DNA of 64,000 nt, taken from Roseicella sp. DB1501 (lineage in GTDB: Bacteria > Pseudomonadota > Alphaproteobacteria > Acetobacterales > Acetobacteraceae). The stretch covers positions 620,001 through 684,000 of the forward strand of contig NZ_JABFHG010000001.1 in NCBI RefSeq assembly GCF_013112485.1, read 5' to 3'. The position numbers and the translations under genes are program-made. Positions 8,408 through 17,037 of the stretch are shown here, piece by piece; the first letter of the stretch is position 1; every line of letters starts with the position of its first letter. Under the pieces are notes generated by a model, which saw only the letters and a list, made by a program, of their open reading frames with translations, was not told the origin of the DNA and did not search any database.

Positions 8408-8503
8408 CAGAAACCGCAATTCGCGCATCGAATTTCCGCGTGCGCATCTCGCGCCGTGCATCGCGCCGCATGCATGCGGCGTTGCTGCGAAGGGCGAAGA
8501 CGC

Positions 8504-8534
8504 GAACGGCCGCCGGAGAGTCCGGCGGCCGTTC
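8504..8534 (-). terminator. Perfect 14-bp hairpin downstream of prpC
   Basis: GAACGGCCGCCGGA and its exact complement are separated by GAG, giving a very stable stem-loop 41 bp past the prpC stop. No T-run follows on the minus strand (only CGCGTCTTCG), so it may act as a weak terminator or a 3'-end RNA stabiliser. Confidence 0.55.
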
Positions 8535-8575
8535 TTCGATCGCTCCCTGCGAACGCCGCTGGCCGCGGCGCGGCG

Positions 8576-9715
8576 CTACCGCGCGGAGAGCGGCGGCACC
8601 GGGCGCTGCTCCGGCCCGGTGTACCAGGAGAGCGGCCGGATCAGCCGGTTGTCCGCGCCCTGCTCGAAGACATGCGCCGCCCAGCCGGTGATGCGGGAGG
8701 CGACGAAGATCGGGGTGAAGAGCGGGATGTCGAAGCCCATCAGGTAGTAGGCGGGGCCGGCCGGGAAATCGAGGTTCGGGTGGATGTTCTTCTTGGTCAG
8801 CATCTCGTCGGCCAGGATGCGGGAGATCTCCATCCAGGTGCGGTCGCCCACCACCTCGGCCATCTTCTCGGCGTATTTCCGCATCGTGGGCACGCGGCTG
8901 TCGCCGCTCTTGTAGACCCGGTGGCCGAAGCCCATGACCAGCGCCTTGTGGTCGAAGCGGCTCTGCAGCCACTCCCGGGCGATCTTCGGGTCGCCGATCT
9001 CCTTCAGCATGTGCATCACGGCCTCGTTCGCGCCGCCGTGAAGCGGCCCCTTCAGCGCCGCGATGGCGGCGGTGATGGCGCCGTGGATGTCCGCCCCGGT
9101 CGAGGTCACCAGCCGGGCGGTGTAGGTGGAGGCGTTGAAGGTGTGCTCGGCATAGAGGATCAGGGAGACGTCGAAGGCCTTCAGCACCTCCGGCTGGGGC
9201 ACCTTGCCGAAGACCAGGTTGAAGAAATTCTCGCCGAAGGAGTGGGCGGGGTTCGGCTCGATCGGCTCCAGCCCCTTCGAGGCGCGGTGGGCGGCGGCGA
9301 TGCAGCTCGGGATCTTCGCCAGCAGGCGCATCGCCTTGCGCCGCTGCGCCGCGTCGGAGGTGTCGCCTGCCTCCGGGTCCTCGAGGCCCATGAAGGACAC
9401 CGAAGTGCGGATGGCGTCCATCGGATGGGCGTCCTTCGGGAATTCCCGGATCACCCGGTGCAGCGCCGGCGAGATGGCGCGCTGGCTCGCCTCCTCCTTC
9501 TTGAAGGCCTCGATCTGGGCGGCGTTGGGCAGCTCACCGTGCCAGAGGAGGTAGGCGACCTCCTCGAAGGTGCAGGTCTCGCAGAGGTCCTGCACGGCAT
9601 AGCCGCCATAGGTGAGGCTGTTGGTCTCCGGCATCACCTTGGAGATGGTGGAGACGTCGGCATAGACGCCGACCAGGCCCTTCTTGATCTCGGGCGTGTT
9701 GCTCTTCTCGCTCAT
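8576..9715 (-). CDS. prpC: 2-methylcitrate synthase / citrate synthase family protein
   Basis: A 379-residue citrate-synthase-fold enzyme of the short bacterial type used by PrpC. Catalytic landmarks are GPLHGGANEAV (first His, near residue 222), MGFGHRVYKSGDSR (second His, near residue 262) and LDFPAGPAYYLMG (catalytic Asp, near residue 315). The MmgE/PrpD gene directly upstream supports 2-methylcitrate synthase: propionyl-CoA plus oxaloacetate gives 2-methylcitrate. A plain citrate synthase function cannot be excluded from sequence. No methylisocitrate lyase (prpB) is in the window. Confidence 0.85.
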   Translation of the reverse strand: MSEKSNTPEIKKGLVGVYADVSTISKVMPETNSLTYGGYAVQDLCETCTFEEVAYLLWHGELPNAAQIEAFKKEEASQRAISPALHRVIREFPKDAHPMDAIRTSVSFMGLEDPEAGDTSDAAQRRKAMRLLAKIPSCIAAAHRASKGLEPIEPNPAHSFGENFFNLVFGKVPQPEVLKAFDVSLILYAEHTFNASTYTARLVTSTGADIHGAITAAIAALKGPLHGGANEAVMHMLKEIGDPKIAREWLQSRFDHKALVMGFGHRVYKSGDSRVPTMRKYAEKMAEVVGDRTWMEISRILADEMLTKKNIHPNLDFPAGPAYYLMGFDIPLFTPIFVASRITGWAAHVFEQGADNRLIRPLSWYTGPEQRPVPPLSAR

Positions 9716-9958
9716 GCTCTGCGCTCCTCACGTGGAAACAGGGTCCCGGGCGGGGCGGATGGCCGGCGGTCCGGCCTTGCCGGGGCACCCGGGATCGACG
9801 GGTCGGGCGGCCCGTCGGGACGACTGGCGGGGCGCGGCCGGCGGCCGGTGCCACGCCCGATGGCGGGACGATGCCGGTCGTCCCACGCAAACCTCACCCC
9901 GGCGGGACGGGTTGCACAAGCGGGCGCCCCGCCGCCCGGTCCCGCCGGCGTCCTCGAC

Positions 9959-11497
9959 TCAGAAGATGCCCGGCTTGCCTTCCGTCAGCGCTCCCGCGGG
10001 CAGCGCCACGTTCACCAGGTGCAGCTCGCCGGCCTGCAGCTTCGCCAGATCCTGCACCACCTCGAGGAAGCGGTTCGCCTCGCGGGCGGAGATGATGCCG
10101 TCCGTCAGGGTGCGGAACTTGTTGATGTAGTCCTCCCGCCCGAAGGGCCGGGCGCCGTTCGGATGGGCGTTGGCGACGCCGAGCTCGTCGACCAGCTTGG
10201 TGCCGTCCTTGAAGAAGATCTCCACCCGGCCGCCGAAGGCGAGCTCCTCCGGATCCCGCGAGTGGTACTTGCGGGTCCATTCGGGGTCCTCGGTGGTCTC
10301 GATCTTGTGCCAGAGCCGCACCGTGTCCGCCCGCCCGGCCCGCCGCGGGGCGTAGCTGTCCACGTGGTGCCAGCGGCCGTCCTGCAGGGCGACGGCGAAG
10401 ATGTACATGATGGAGTGGTCGAGGGTCTCGCGGCTGGCTTTCGGGTCCATCTTCTGCGGATCGTTCGCCCCGGTGCCGATCACGTAGTGCGTGTGGTGGG
10501 AGGTATGGATGACGATCCGCTCGATGTCCTCGATGTCCTTGATCTGCTCGCGCATGCGGAAGGCGAGGTCGATCAGGGCCTGGGACTGGTACTCGGCCGA
10601 GTGCTCCTTGGTGTAGCTGTCCATGATGGCGCGCTTGGCCTCGCCGGGCCCCGGCAGCGGCACCTGGTAGTAGACCGGCTCGTAGGCGGCGGCGCGGCCG
10701 TGCTTGTCGGCCTCGGTGCGGCCGGAGAGCACCCAGCCGATGACGCTGTCCTCGCCTTCGTAGATCGGGCTCGGCGCCCCCTCCCCGCGCATGGCGCGGT
10801 CCACCGCCTCGACCGCCAGCTTGCCGGCATGCGCCGGGGCGAAGGCCTTCCAGGAGCTGATCTCGCCCTTGCGGCTCTGGCGGAAGGAGACCGAGACATG
10901 CAGCGCCTGCTGCACGGCCTGGAAGATCACCTCCTGCTTCAGGCCGAGCAGCGCCCCGATGCCGGCGGCCGCCGAGGGGCAGAGATGCGCGATGTGGTCC
11001 ACCCGGTGCTCGTGCAGGCAGATGGCGCGGACCAGGTCGATCTGGATCTCGTAGCCGGTGGCGAGGCCGCGGATCAGGTCGCGGCCGGACTTCTCCATGG
11101 TCTGGGCGACCGCGAGAATCGGCGGGATGTTGTCGCCGGGATGCGAGTAGTCGGCGGCGAGGAAGGTGTCGTGCATGTCGAGCTCGCGCACCGCGGTGCC
11201 GTTCGCCCATGCTGCCCATTCCGGCGAGAAGCCCTTGGCGTTGGAAAGGCCGAAGATGGTCGCGCCCCCCTTGCGCGGATGGCCGAGCGCCATGGTGCGG
11301 GCCGAGACCACCGGCCGGCGGTTGATCGCCGCGATGGCGACCGAGGCGTTGTCGATGATCCGGTTGATGATCATCTCCTGCACGTCCTTCTGGACGGCAA
11401 CCTTGTCCGCGGCCACGCCCGCGATCTTCCAGGCGAGCTGCTCCTCGCGCGGCAGCATCGCCTTGGACGGGTAGAGTTTCACGGGGTGCATCTGCAT
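9959..11497 (-). CDS. prpD: MmgE/PrpD family 2-methylcitrate dehydratase
   Basis: A 512-residue MmgE/PrpD-family protein of the long PrpD type. Typical segments include [33 protein letters not shown] (near residue 115) and [18 protein letters not shown]. It would dehydrate 2-methylcitrate to cis-2-methylaconitate in the methylcitrate cycle. The first of two close ATGs (MQMHP) is preferred because AGGGAG lies 11 bases upstream. It is transcribed with prpC, 243 bp downstream; that gap is full of GC-rich inverted repeats such as CGACGGG / CCCGTCG at 9796-9817. A LysR gene is read divergently. Confidence 0.85.
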   Translation of the reverse strand: MQMHPVKLYPSKAMLPREEQLAWKIAGVAADKVAVQKDVQEMIINRIIDNASVAIAAINRRPVVSARTMALGHPRKGGATIFGLSNAKGFSPEWAAWANGTAVRELDMHDTFLAADYSHPGDNIPPILAVAQTMEKSGRDLIRGLATGYEIQIDLVRAICLHEHRVDHIAHLCPSAAAGIGALLGLKQEVIFQAVQQALHVSVSFRQSRKGEISSWKAFAPAHAGKLAVEAVDRAMRGEGAPSPIYEGEDSVIGWVLSGRTEADKHGRAAAYEPVYYQVPLPGPGEAKRAIMDSYTKEHSAEYQSQALIDLAFRMREQIKDIEDIERIVIHTSHHTHYVIGTGANDPQKMDPKASRETLDHSIMYIFAVALQDGRWHHVDSYAPRRAGRADTVRLWHKIETTEDPEWTRKYHSRDPEELAFGGRVEIFFKDGTKLVDELGVANAHPNGARPFGREDYINKFRTLTDGIISAREANRFLEVVQDLAKLQAGELHLVNVALPAGALTEGKPGIF

Positions 11498-11677
11498 GAC
11501 GGGCCTGGCTCCCTTTGATCGGCCATGGGGCGCCGGGACCGTGCCCCTCGGCATGGCCCCGGATCGTGGTGATGCCCGCGCGACCTGCCCCGGGACGGTC
11601 CGGGACGAAGGCGGACGATGAGGCGGGCTTTGTCCCGCCGCGCGCGGACTTCGTCCATTCCGATTGACGCAGCGGAT

Positions 11678-11696
11678 CGATAGGATTTCCGTATCG
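11678..11696. promoter_or_regulatory. LysR-type (T-N11-A) operator in the prpD/lysR intergenic region
   Basis: CGATA-N9-TATCG is a perfect inverted repeat that contains T-N11-A, the core recognised by LysR-type regulators. It lies in the 335-bp divergent spacer (11498-11832) between prpD and the lysR gene. A -35-like TTGACG (11664-11669) adjoins it on the plus strand. The rest of the spacer shows nothing I can assign. Confidence 0.45.
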
Positions 11697-11832
11697 CGGG
11701 CGCGAGGCAAGATGCGGCCGCCGCGGCGCCAGCTGGCGCCGGTCGCCGATGCGGGCCGTGGCGGGCTCGCGCGCGGTGCGGGCGGACGGCGCCGCGGCCC
11801 GGCTGCCCGGGCCTGCCCGAACGAGGTGACGC

Positions 11833-12750
11833 ATGGATTTCCGCATCCTCCGCCGCATGGCGCATTTCCTCGCCGTCGCGGAGGAGGGGCATTTCGGACG
11901 CGCCGCGGCGCGGCTCGGCCTGTCGCAGCCGCCGCTCTCGGCGCAGATCCAGGCGCTCGAGGCCGAGCTCGGCGTCCGCTTGCTCGAGCGGACGCGCAAG
12001 GGCGCGCGCCCGACGCGCGAGGGTGAGGCGCTGCTGCCGGGCATCCGCCGACTCGCCGAGGATGCCAAGCAGATCGAGGCGCTGGCGCGCGAGCTGCGCG
12101 CCGGGCGGCAGCTGCCGATGGCCCTCGCCTGCGTCACCTCCGCGCTCTTCGACTTCCTGCCGCCGCTGGTCCGCGCGCTCCGCGACGCGCAGCCGGATGC
12201 CGCCATGGCGGTGCAGGAGATGGACACCGCCGATGCGGTGGAGGCGCTGCGGCGCGGCGAAGTGGATTTCGCCCTGGCGCGCCTCGACCGCGACCGGTTG
12301 CCGCTGCGGGTCCTGCCGCTCGGCAAGGATGCGCTGGTGGCGGCGCTGCCCGAGGGGCATGCGCTGCTCGCCGGGGCCGGCCCCCTGCCCCTCGCCGCCC
12401 TGGCGCGGGAGCCGCTGATGCTGCTGCCGCGCAGCATCAGCCCGGCCTATTTCGACCGGCAGATCAGCGCCTGCCGCGCGGCGGGCTTCGAGCCGATGCC
12501 GGTGCGCGAGGTTTCCTCGGCCATGGCGCAGCTTGCCTTCGTCGCGGCCGGGCTCGGCGTCGCCCTGGTCAGCTCCGGCATGGCGGTGCTGCGGCCGCCA
12601 GGCGTCGCCTTCCGCGAGCTGGCGGGGCCGGTCGAATCGGTCGGCGTGGCGCTGGTCTGGAACAGTGAGCGCGAGACCGATGCCTCGCGGCTCGCGGTGC
12701 GGGTGGCGCGGCAGGTCTTCCCGCAGAGCGGCCAGCCGCCACCAGCATAG
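11833..12750 (+). CDS. LysR-family transcriptional regulator
   Basis: A 305-residue LysR-type regulator. The N-terminal winged helix-turn-helix is clear: [21 protein letters not shown] then [21 protein letters not shown] (residues 14-55). An effector-binding domain of two Rossmann-like lobes follows. It is divergent from prpD-prpC and has a T-N11-A palindrome in the shared spacer. It most likely activates the methylcitrate genes in response to a pathway intermediate and represses itself. The target assignment is from position only. Confidence 0.87.
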   Translation: MDFRILRRMAHFLAVAEEGHFGRAAARLGLSQPPLSAQIQALEAELGVRLLERTRKGARPTREGEALLPGIRRLAEDAKQIEALARELRAGRQLPMALACVTSALFDFLPPLVRALRDAQPDAAMAVQEMDTADAVEALRRGEVDFALARLDRDRLPLRVLPLGKDALVAALPEGHALLAGAGPLPLAALAREPLMLLPRSISPAYFDRQISACRAAGFEPMPVREVSSAMAQLAFVAAGLGVALVSSGMAVLRPPGVAFRELAGPVESVGVALVWNSERETDASRLAVRVARQVFPQSGQPPPA

Positions 12751-12804
12751 CGGCACCGCGGCAGCCGACGATCTTGCCGGCGCGTCGCAACGGGTCGCCG
12801 GCCT

Positions 12805-13159
12805 TCAAGCGCTGACCGAGGTCCCGCTCGCTGCGGCGCTGCGGCCGTTCTGCGCGGCACAGGCATCGAGCGCCCGCGTCATCGCCTGCATCAGGTCGCG
12901 CATCGGGTCGCTGCCCTGCTGGCCGGCGCCGTCATCGGGCGCCTCGGCATGGTGGTGGCGATGCGCCCGGCCGGCGCCCTGCAAACTGCCCCGGGGCCGG
13001 CATCAGGACCTGCGTCAGCGCGGCCGCAAGCTGCGGCAGCGTCGGGCCGCTGGCCGCGGCACTGGCGGAACCGCCGGACGTCGTCGTTCCCGTGTCGTCC
13101 GTTCTGCTCTGGGGGATGCCGTCAGCCCCGCTGTCGCTCGCCTGTCGCGGGGCCTGCAC
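12805..13159 (-). pseudogene. Frameshifted small ORF of unknown function
   Basis: On the minus strand a GTG-started frame (13159 down) encodes a Ser/Thr/Ala-rich stretch including SGPTLPQLAAALTQVL. A second frame then runs to TGA at 12805-12807, ending SDPMRDLMQAMTRALDACAAQNG plus a short tail; the tail looks like a real amphipathic helix. The two join if a single base is removed from the CCCCGGGG run at 12989-12996, giving 117 codons. This could be a decayed gene, a sequencing error or phase variation at the run. No family is recognised. Confidence 0.35.
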
Positions 13160-13468
13160 CCGCGCTCAGCCCTCTAGGAAGGATGGGGTCGACGAACCGA
13201 TCCGCCTGATCGCCTGCCTCCGCCGGGCAGCGAACCCCTTGTCCGCTGGCCTTCGGGCAAGGAGCGATCATGATGTCAGTGTAATTTTTTCCCACGGAAC
13301 GCGGCGCGCGCGGCATCCGCCCGCGCCGGGAAGAGCCAGCGCAGCCGGCAATCCCCGCCCGCCCGGCAGGCATTGCCGGGCGACGGCGGCAGTTTTCGCC
13401 TGCCCACCCCCCTCAAACTGCACGGGGAAGAGGGCTAGGGTCCGGCGAACCCGATGCCGGAGAGCGAG
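13160..13468. other. Intergenic region with a hairpin and a T-rich patch
   Basis: No gene is supported here. An imperfect 9-bp stem (CCTTGTCCG / CGGGCAAGG, 13237-13262, one G-U pair) is followed about 22 bp later by a T6 run (13285-13290) inside the only AT-rich patch in the area. The spacing is too long for a standard terminator. The patch may hold the promoter of the amidohydrolase operon that starts at 13469. Confidence 0.35.
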
Positions 13469-14857
13469 ATGCCCCCAACCCCCTTCGACCGCGTGATCCT
13501 CGGCGATGTCGTGCTGCCCGACGCTGTGCTGAGCGATGGCTATGTGGCGGTGCGCGGCGAGGTGATCGCGGCGATCGGCCAGGGCACGCCGCCGCCCGCC
13601 GCCGCGGTCGAGGACCATGCCGGCCGGCTGCTGCTGCCCGGGCTGGTGGACGGCCACATGCATACCAGCAGCAGCACTGGCTGGCCGGGGATCGAGGGCG
13701 CCTCGATGTCGGCCGCGGCCGGCGGCGTCACCACCTGCGTCGACATGCCCTATGACGTGCCGCGGCCGGTGACGGATGCCGGCATCCTGCGGGAGAAGGT
13801 GGCGGTGGTCGAGGCGACCTCGCATGTCGACATGGCGCTCTACGGCACCATCACCAAGGCGGGCGGCGTCGAGGCCATCGCCGGCTTGGCCGAGGCCGGG
13901 ATCTGCTCCTTCAAGCTCTCGACCTATGAATACGATGCGGTCCGCTTCCCGCGCATCGACCACCCGACCATGCTCGCCGCCTTCCGCGAGATTGCGAAGA
14001 CCGGCCTCATGTGCGCCATCCACAATGAGGACCAGGAGCTGGTGCAGCGCCTGACCGCCGAGGCGAAGGCGGCCGGCCGCACCGACCCGATCATGCATGC
14101 CCGCACCCGGCCGCCGCTGGCCGAGAGCATGGCCGATCTCGAGATCTTCGAGATGGCGCTGGAGACGGGCTGCCACGTCCACATCGCCCATTCCTCCATC
14201 GCCCGCGGCTTCGAGCTGGCCGAGCTCTACCGCCGCAGCGGCGCCCGCACCTCGGGCGAGGCCTGCATCCAGTATCTGTGCATGACCGAGGAGGACCTGG
14301 TCCGGCTCCAGGGCTTCGGCAAGTGCAACCCGCCCTTCCGCAGCGCCGCCGAGGTGGAGCGGATGTGGGAGGCCTTCCGCGCCGGCCAGGTGGCCTATGT
14401 CTCGACCGACCACGCCCCCTGGCCCCGCGCGCGGAAGGTCTATGACGGCGACATCTTCGCCTCCGGCGCCGGGCTGACCGGGCTGCAGAGCTTCGCGCCG
14501 CTGATGTACACGCTGCTCGCCGAGCGCGGCCTGCCGGCGACGCTGATGGCCCGCTATTGCGCCGAGCGCCCGGCACGCTTCCATGGCCTCTACCCGAAGA
14601 AGGGCGCCATCCGCATCGGCTGCGACGCCGATCTCTGCGTGCTGGAGCGCGGTGACTTCGCCTTCGACGCCAGCGAGATCCGCGACCGCGAGGATGCCCG
14701 CTGGTCCCCCTATGACGGGCGGGCGATGCGGGCCCGCGTCGCCGCCACCTATCTGCGCGGCGCCTGCATCTGGGACGGCGGCACGGTGCTGGCCCGCCCC
14801 GGCAGCGGGCGCTTCGTGCCGCGCCAGCACCGCGACACCTACCTGGGGGAGGGCTGA
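13469..14857 (+). CDS. Cyclic amidohydrolase (dihydropyrimidinase / hydantoinase / allantoinase family)
   Basis: A 462-residue metal-dependent amidohydrolase. Metal-site motifs are LPGLVDGHMHTSSS, ICSFKLSTYEYD (the Lys normally carboxylated), CAIHNEDQE, VHIAHSS and VSTDHAPW. The VDMPYDVP segment resembles allantoinase more than mammalian dihydropyrimidinase. The second ATG (13469) is preferred over 13454 because GGAGAG lies just before it. The downstream N-carbamoylase, 3 bp away, suggests that it opens a cyclic ureide or hydantoin ring to an N-carbamoyl amino acid, which the next enzyme cleaves. The exact substrate is not determined. Confidence 0.85.
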   Translation: MPPTPFDRVILGDVVLPDAVLSDGYVAVRGEVIAAIGQGTPPPAAAVEDHAGRLLLPGLVDGHMHTSSSTGWPGIEGASMSAAAGGVTTCVDMPYDVPRPVTDAGILREKVAVVEATSHVDMALYGTITKAGGVEAIAGLAEAGICSFKLSTYEYDAVRFPRIDHPTMLAAFREIAKTGLMCAIHNEDQELVQRLTAEAKAAGRTDPIMHARTRPPLAESMADLEIFEMALETGCHVHIAHSSIARGFELAELYRRSGARTSGEACIQYLCMTEEDLVRLQGFGKCNPPFRSAAEVERMWEAFRAGQVAYVSTDHAPWPRARKVYDGDIFASGAGLTGLQSFAPLMYTLLAERGLPATLMARYCAERPARFHGLYPKKGAIRIGCDADLCVLERGDFAFDASEIRDREDARWSPYDGRAMRARVAATYLRGACIWDGGTVLARPGSGRFVPRQHRDTYLGEG

Positions 14858-14860
14858 GCC

Positions 14861-15808
14861 ATGTCCCGCATCCTGCGTCTCGCCGGCGCCCAGATGGGCC
14901 CGAACCAGCGCGCCGACAGCCGCGCCGCCATCCTCGACCGCATGATCGCACTGCTCGAGGGCGCGGCGGCAGGGGGGGCGCAGCTCGTCGTCTTCCCCGA
15001 GCTCGCCTTCACCACCTTCTTCCCGCGCTGGCCGATGGAGCGGGACAGCCCGGAGCTGCTGGCCTGCTTCGAGACGGCGATGCCGAACCCGCAGGTGCAG
15101 CCGCTCTTCGACCGGGCGCGGAGGCTCGGGATCGGCTTCTATGTCGGCTATGCCGAGCTGACGCCGGAGGGGCAGCGCTTCAACAGCGCCGTGACCGTCG
15201 GGCCGGACGGGTCGATCCTCTTCAAGTACCGCAAGATCCACCTTCCCGGCTCCGACCGGGTGAAGCCCGGTCAGCGCTACCAGCAGCTCGAGAAGATGTA
15301 TTTCGCGTATGGCGATACCGGCTTCCCGGCGGCGCGTGGCCCGGCCGCCTGGGGCGCGCCGGTGATGGGCATGCTGATCTGCAACGACCGCCGCTGGCCG
15401 GAAGGCTGGCGGGTGCTCGGCCTGCAAGGGGTGGAGCTGGTGCTGATCGGCTACAACTCCGCCGCCTACGACCCGAACGGTGGCGAGGGCGAGAGTGCCG
15501 AGCGGCGCACCTTCCACTCGACCCTCGCGGTGCAGGCCAATGCCTATATGAACGCGACCTGGGCGGTCTCGGTGGCGAAGGCGGGCAACGAGGACGGCGC
15601 CGGGCTCATCGGCGGCTCCTGCATCGTCGATCCGAACGGCATCGTGGTGGCACAGGCCAAGGGGCTCGGCGAGGAGCTGATCTTCGCCGAGGTGGATCTC
15701 GATGCCTGCCGGCAGGGGAAGGAGAAGATGTTCAACTTCGCCGCCCATCGCCGGCCGCAATGGTATGGCCCGATCACCGAGCGGACGGGGGCGGTGCCGC
15801 CAGTTTAA
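14861..15808 (+). CDS. N-carbamoyl-D-amino-acid hydrolase-like nitrilase-superfamily enzyme
   Basis: A 315-residue carbon-nitrogen hydrolase. The catalytic triad is visible as Glu47 in VVFPELAFTTFFPRW, Lys125 in FKYRKIHLPG and Cys174 in MLICNDRRWPE. FPRW, the conserved RKIHLPG and the overall length are characteristic of D-carbamoylases. It would hydrolyse N-carbamoyl amino acids to amino acid, CO2 and ammonia in the cytoplasm. The gene starts 3 bp after the amidohydrolase stop, so the two are co-translated. A paralogue sits at 21238-22191. Confidence 0.88.
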   Translation: MSRILRLAGAQMGPNQRADSRAAILDRMIALLEGAAAGGAQLVVFPELAFTTFFPRWPMERDSPELLACFETAMPNPQVQPLFDRARRLGIGFYVGYAELTPEGQRFNSAVTVGPDGSILFKYRKIHLPGSDRVKPGQRYQQLEKMYFAYGDTGFPAARGPAAWGAPVMGMLICNDRRWPEGWRVLGLQGVELVLIGYNSAAYDPNGGEGESAERRTFHSTLAVQANAYMNATWAVSVAKAGNEDGAGLIGGSCIVDPNGIVVAQAKGLGEELIFAEVDLDACRQGKEKMFNFAAHRRPQWYGPITERTGAVPPV

Positions 15809-15809
15809 C

Positions 15810-15867
15810 ACCCCCACGATGCCGCTGCCCGGGATGCGTCACAGCCTGCCGCGGCGGGGCACCGGGC
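15810..15867 (+). repeat. R2 dispersed repeat, truncated copy
   Basis: A short version of the R2 family. It starts with CCCCACGA, lacks the middle of the element, and keeps the ATGCGTCACAGCCTGCCGCGG core. It lies directly after the N-carbamoylase stop, in the 90-bp gap between two converging genes. Confidence 0.6.
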
Positions 15868-15890
15868 GGGGCCGGCGAGCTGCCGGCCCC
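15868..15890. terminator. Hairpin between converging genes
   Basis: GGGGCCGGC / GCCGGCCCC with a 5-base loop gives a perfect 9-bp stem between the stops of the N-carbamoylase (15808) and the Mn catalase (15899). It has no T-run on either side, so it is a probable but not certain bidirectional terminator. Confidence 0.5.
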
Positions 15891-15898
15891 GCTCCTCA

Positions 15899-16822
15899 TC
15901 AGCGCGACATCTTGTAGAGCTTGGTGGCGACCTCGAACATCTCCTCGGGCGCGTAGTCCGGGGTGAAGGCCGAGGCAACGCCGGTGAGTTGGTGAATCTT
16001 GCCGCCCTCCGGCATGCCGTCCACCACCTGCAACTCGCCCGGCGGGTCGCCCGGCAGGGCCTGCTCGCCATTGCCCCAGAGGCCGGCGATCTCCTTGTAG
16101 TCGGCCGGGCTCCAGGTATAGAGCCGGCGGTGCGAGCCCTCCTGCAGGTACTTCTGGCATTCGGGGATGTTGCCGAGCGGGATGTTCGGCGTCGGCAGCA
16201 CCTTGGTGATGTCGGCGCCGGTGATCTGCTTCAATGCCAGTGCATAGGCATGCGCATGCACCGAGCCGCGCACCAGCAGGTAGCCGCAGACCTCGCGCCC
16301 GGTCGGGTCCGACAGCGTCTCGTAGACCCGCAGCTTGTGCAGCCGGGCGCCGCATTCCAGGTGGAAATTGTGCAGCAGGTCGACCACGACATTGCCCGTC
16401 GTGGTCACCATGTCGGCATTCCAGGACATGCCGTTGCTGTTCACCGGCACTGAGCCCCCGGCATGGGAGGCGAAGCTGGCGAAGGAGCGGATGTCCTTCA
16501 TCGCCTCAAAGGGCGCCTTGGAGATATCGGCGCCGCCCACCTCGTCCTGGGCGGAATCCGGACCGTTGGCGAGCATGGCGACGCCGTTGCTCACCAGCTC
16601 GACATGGCCGAGTTCCTCAGCGGTGATGCTGGCGACCAGGGAGTAGAAGGGGCGCAGCTTGTCCTTGCTGCGGAAATTGAAGCTCTGGAACATGTAGTTC
16701 CCGAGCGTCGACATCTCGCCGTACTTCCCGCCCAGCAATTCCTGCAAAGCCGCGGCGGCGTTCGGATCCTTCCGCTTCGGCGCGGGCAGCTCGGCCTGCA
16801 ACTTATCGATGCGCATGAACAT
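15899..16822 (-). CDS. Manganese (non-haem) catalase
   Basis: A 307-residue Mn-catalase-family protein with a ferritin-like four-helix core. Metal ligands are seen in SITAEELGHVELVSNG (Glu/His/Glu, near residues 66-81) and LLHNFHLECGARLHKLRVYE (Glu/His, near residues 148-167). It disproportionates hydrogen peroxide in the cytoplasm. The length matches the family. ATG at 16822 is the natural start (MFMRIDKLQAELP). It stands alone; the spacer upstream carries a 12-bp tandem repeat. Confidence 0.9.
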   Translation of the reverse strand: MFMRIDKLQAELPAPKRKDPNAAAALQELLGGKYGEMSTLGNYMFQSFNFRSKDKLRPFYSLVASITAEELGHVELVSNGVAMLANGPDSAQDEVGGADISKAPFEAMKDIRSFASFASHAGGSVPVNSNGMSWNADMVTTTGNVVVDLLHNFHLECGARLHKLRVYETLSDPTGREVCGYLLVRGSVHAHAYALALKQITGADITKVLPTPNIPLGNIPECQKYLQEGSHRRLYTWSPADYKEIAGLWGNGEQALPGDPPGELQVVDGMPEGGKIHQLTGVASAFTPDYAPEEMFEVATKLYKMSR

Positions 16823-16949
16823 CCCGGACTCTCCCTGCTGCGGCCCGCAGAGCCGCGAGGCCGCAAAACGGCCCGCGGCAGCCAGGGTTCATGCGCGTTC
16901 CGCGACAGTATGGATTCGCCGGCGCCGCTCCGCCGGCAACCGGAAGCGG

Positions 16950-16983
16950 GAGCAGGAGCCGGAGCAGGAGCCGGAGCAGGAGC
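16950..16983. repeat. 12-bp tandem repeat upstream of the Mn catalase
   Basis: The unit GAGCAGGAGCCG is present 2.8 times without a mismatch, in the 215-bp spacer between the Mn catalase start (16822) and the Bug protein stop (17038). Its function is unknown; it is polypurine on the plus strand. Confidence 0.7.
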
Positions 16984-17037
16984 AACATGCGGGCCCGTCG
17001 CTGCCCGGTGCCCCTGCCGCCGCCCTGCGGGCCTGCC

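Noticed and set aside
7355-11518. A 1387-codon plus-strand frame across the histone-like, prpC and prpD genes
   Set aside because: It runs antisense to three real genes, changes composition at each boundary and shows no recognisable domain.
13122-13373. An 83-codon minus-strand frame
   Set aside because: It overlaps the start of the frameshifted ORF and crosses the AT-rich patch. No protein-like pattern is visible.
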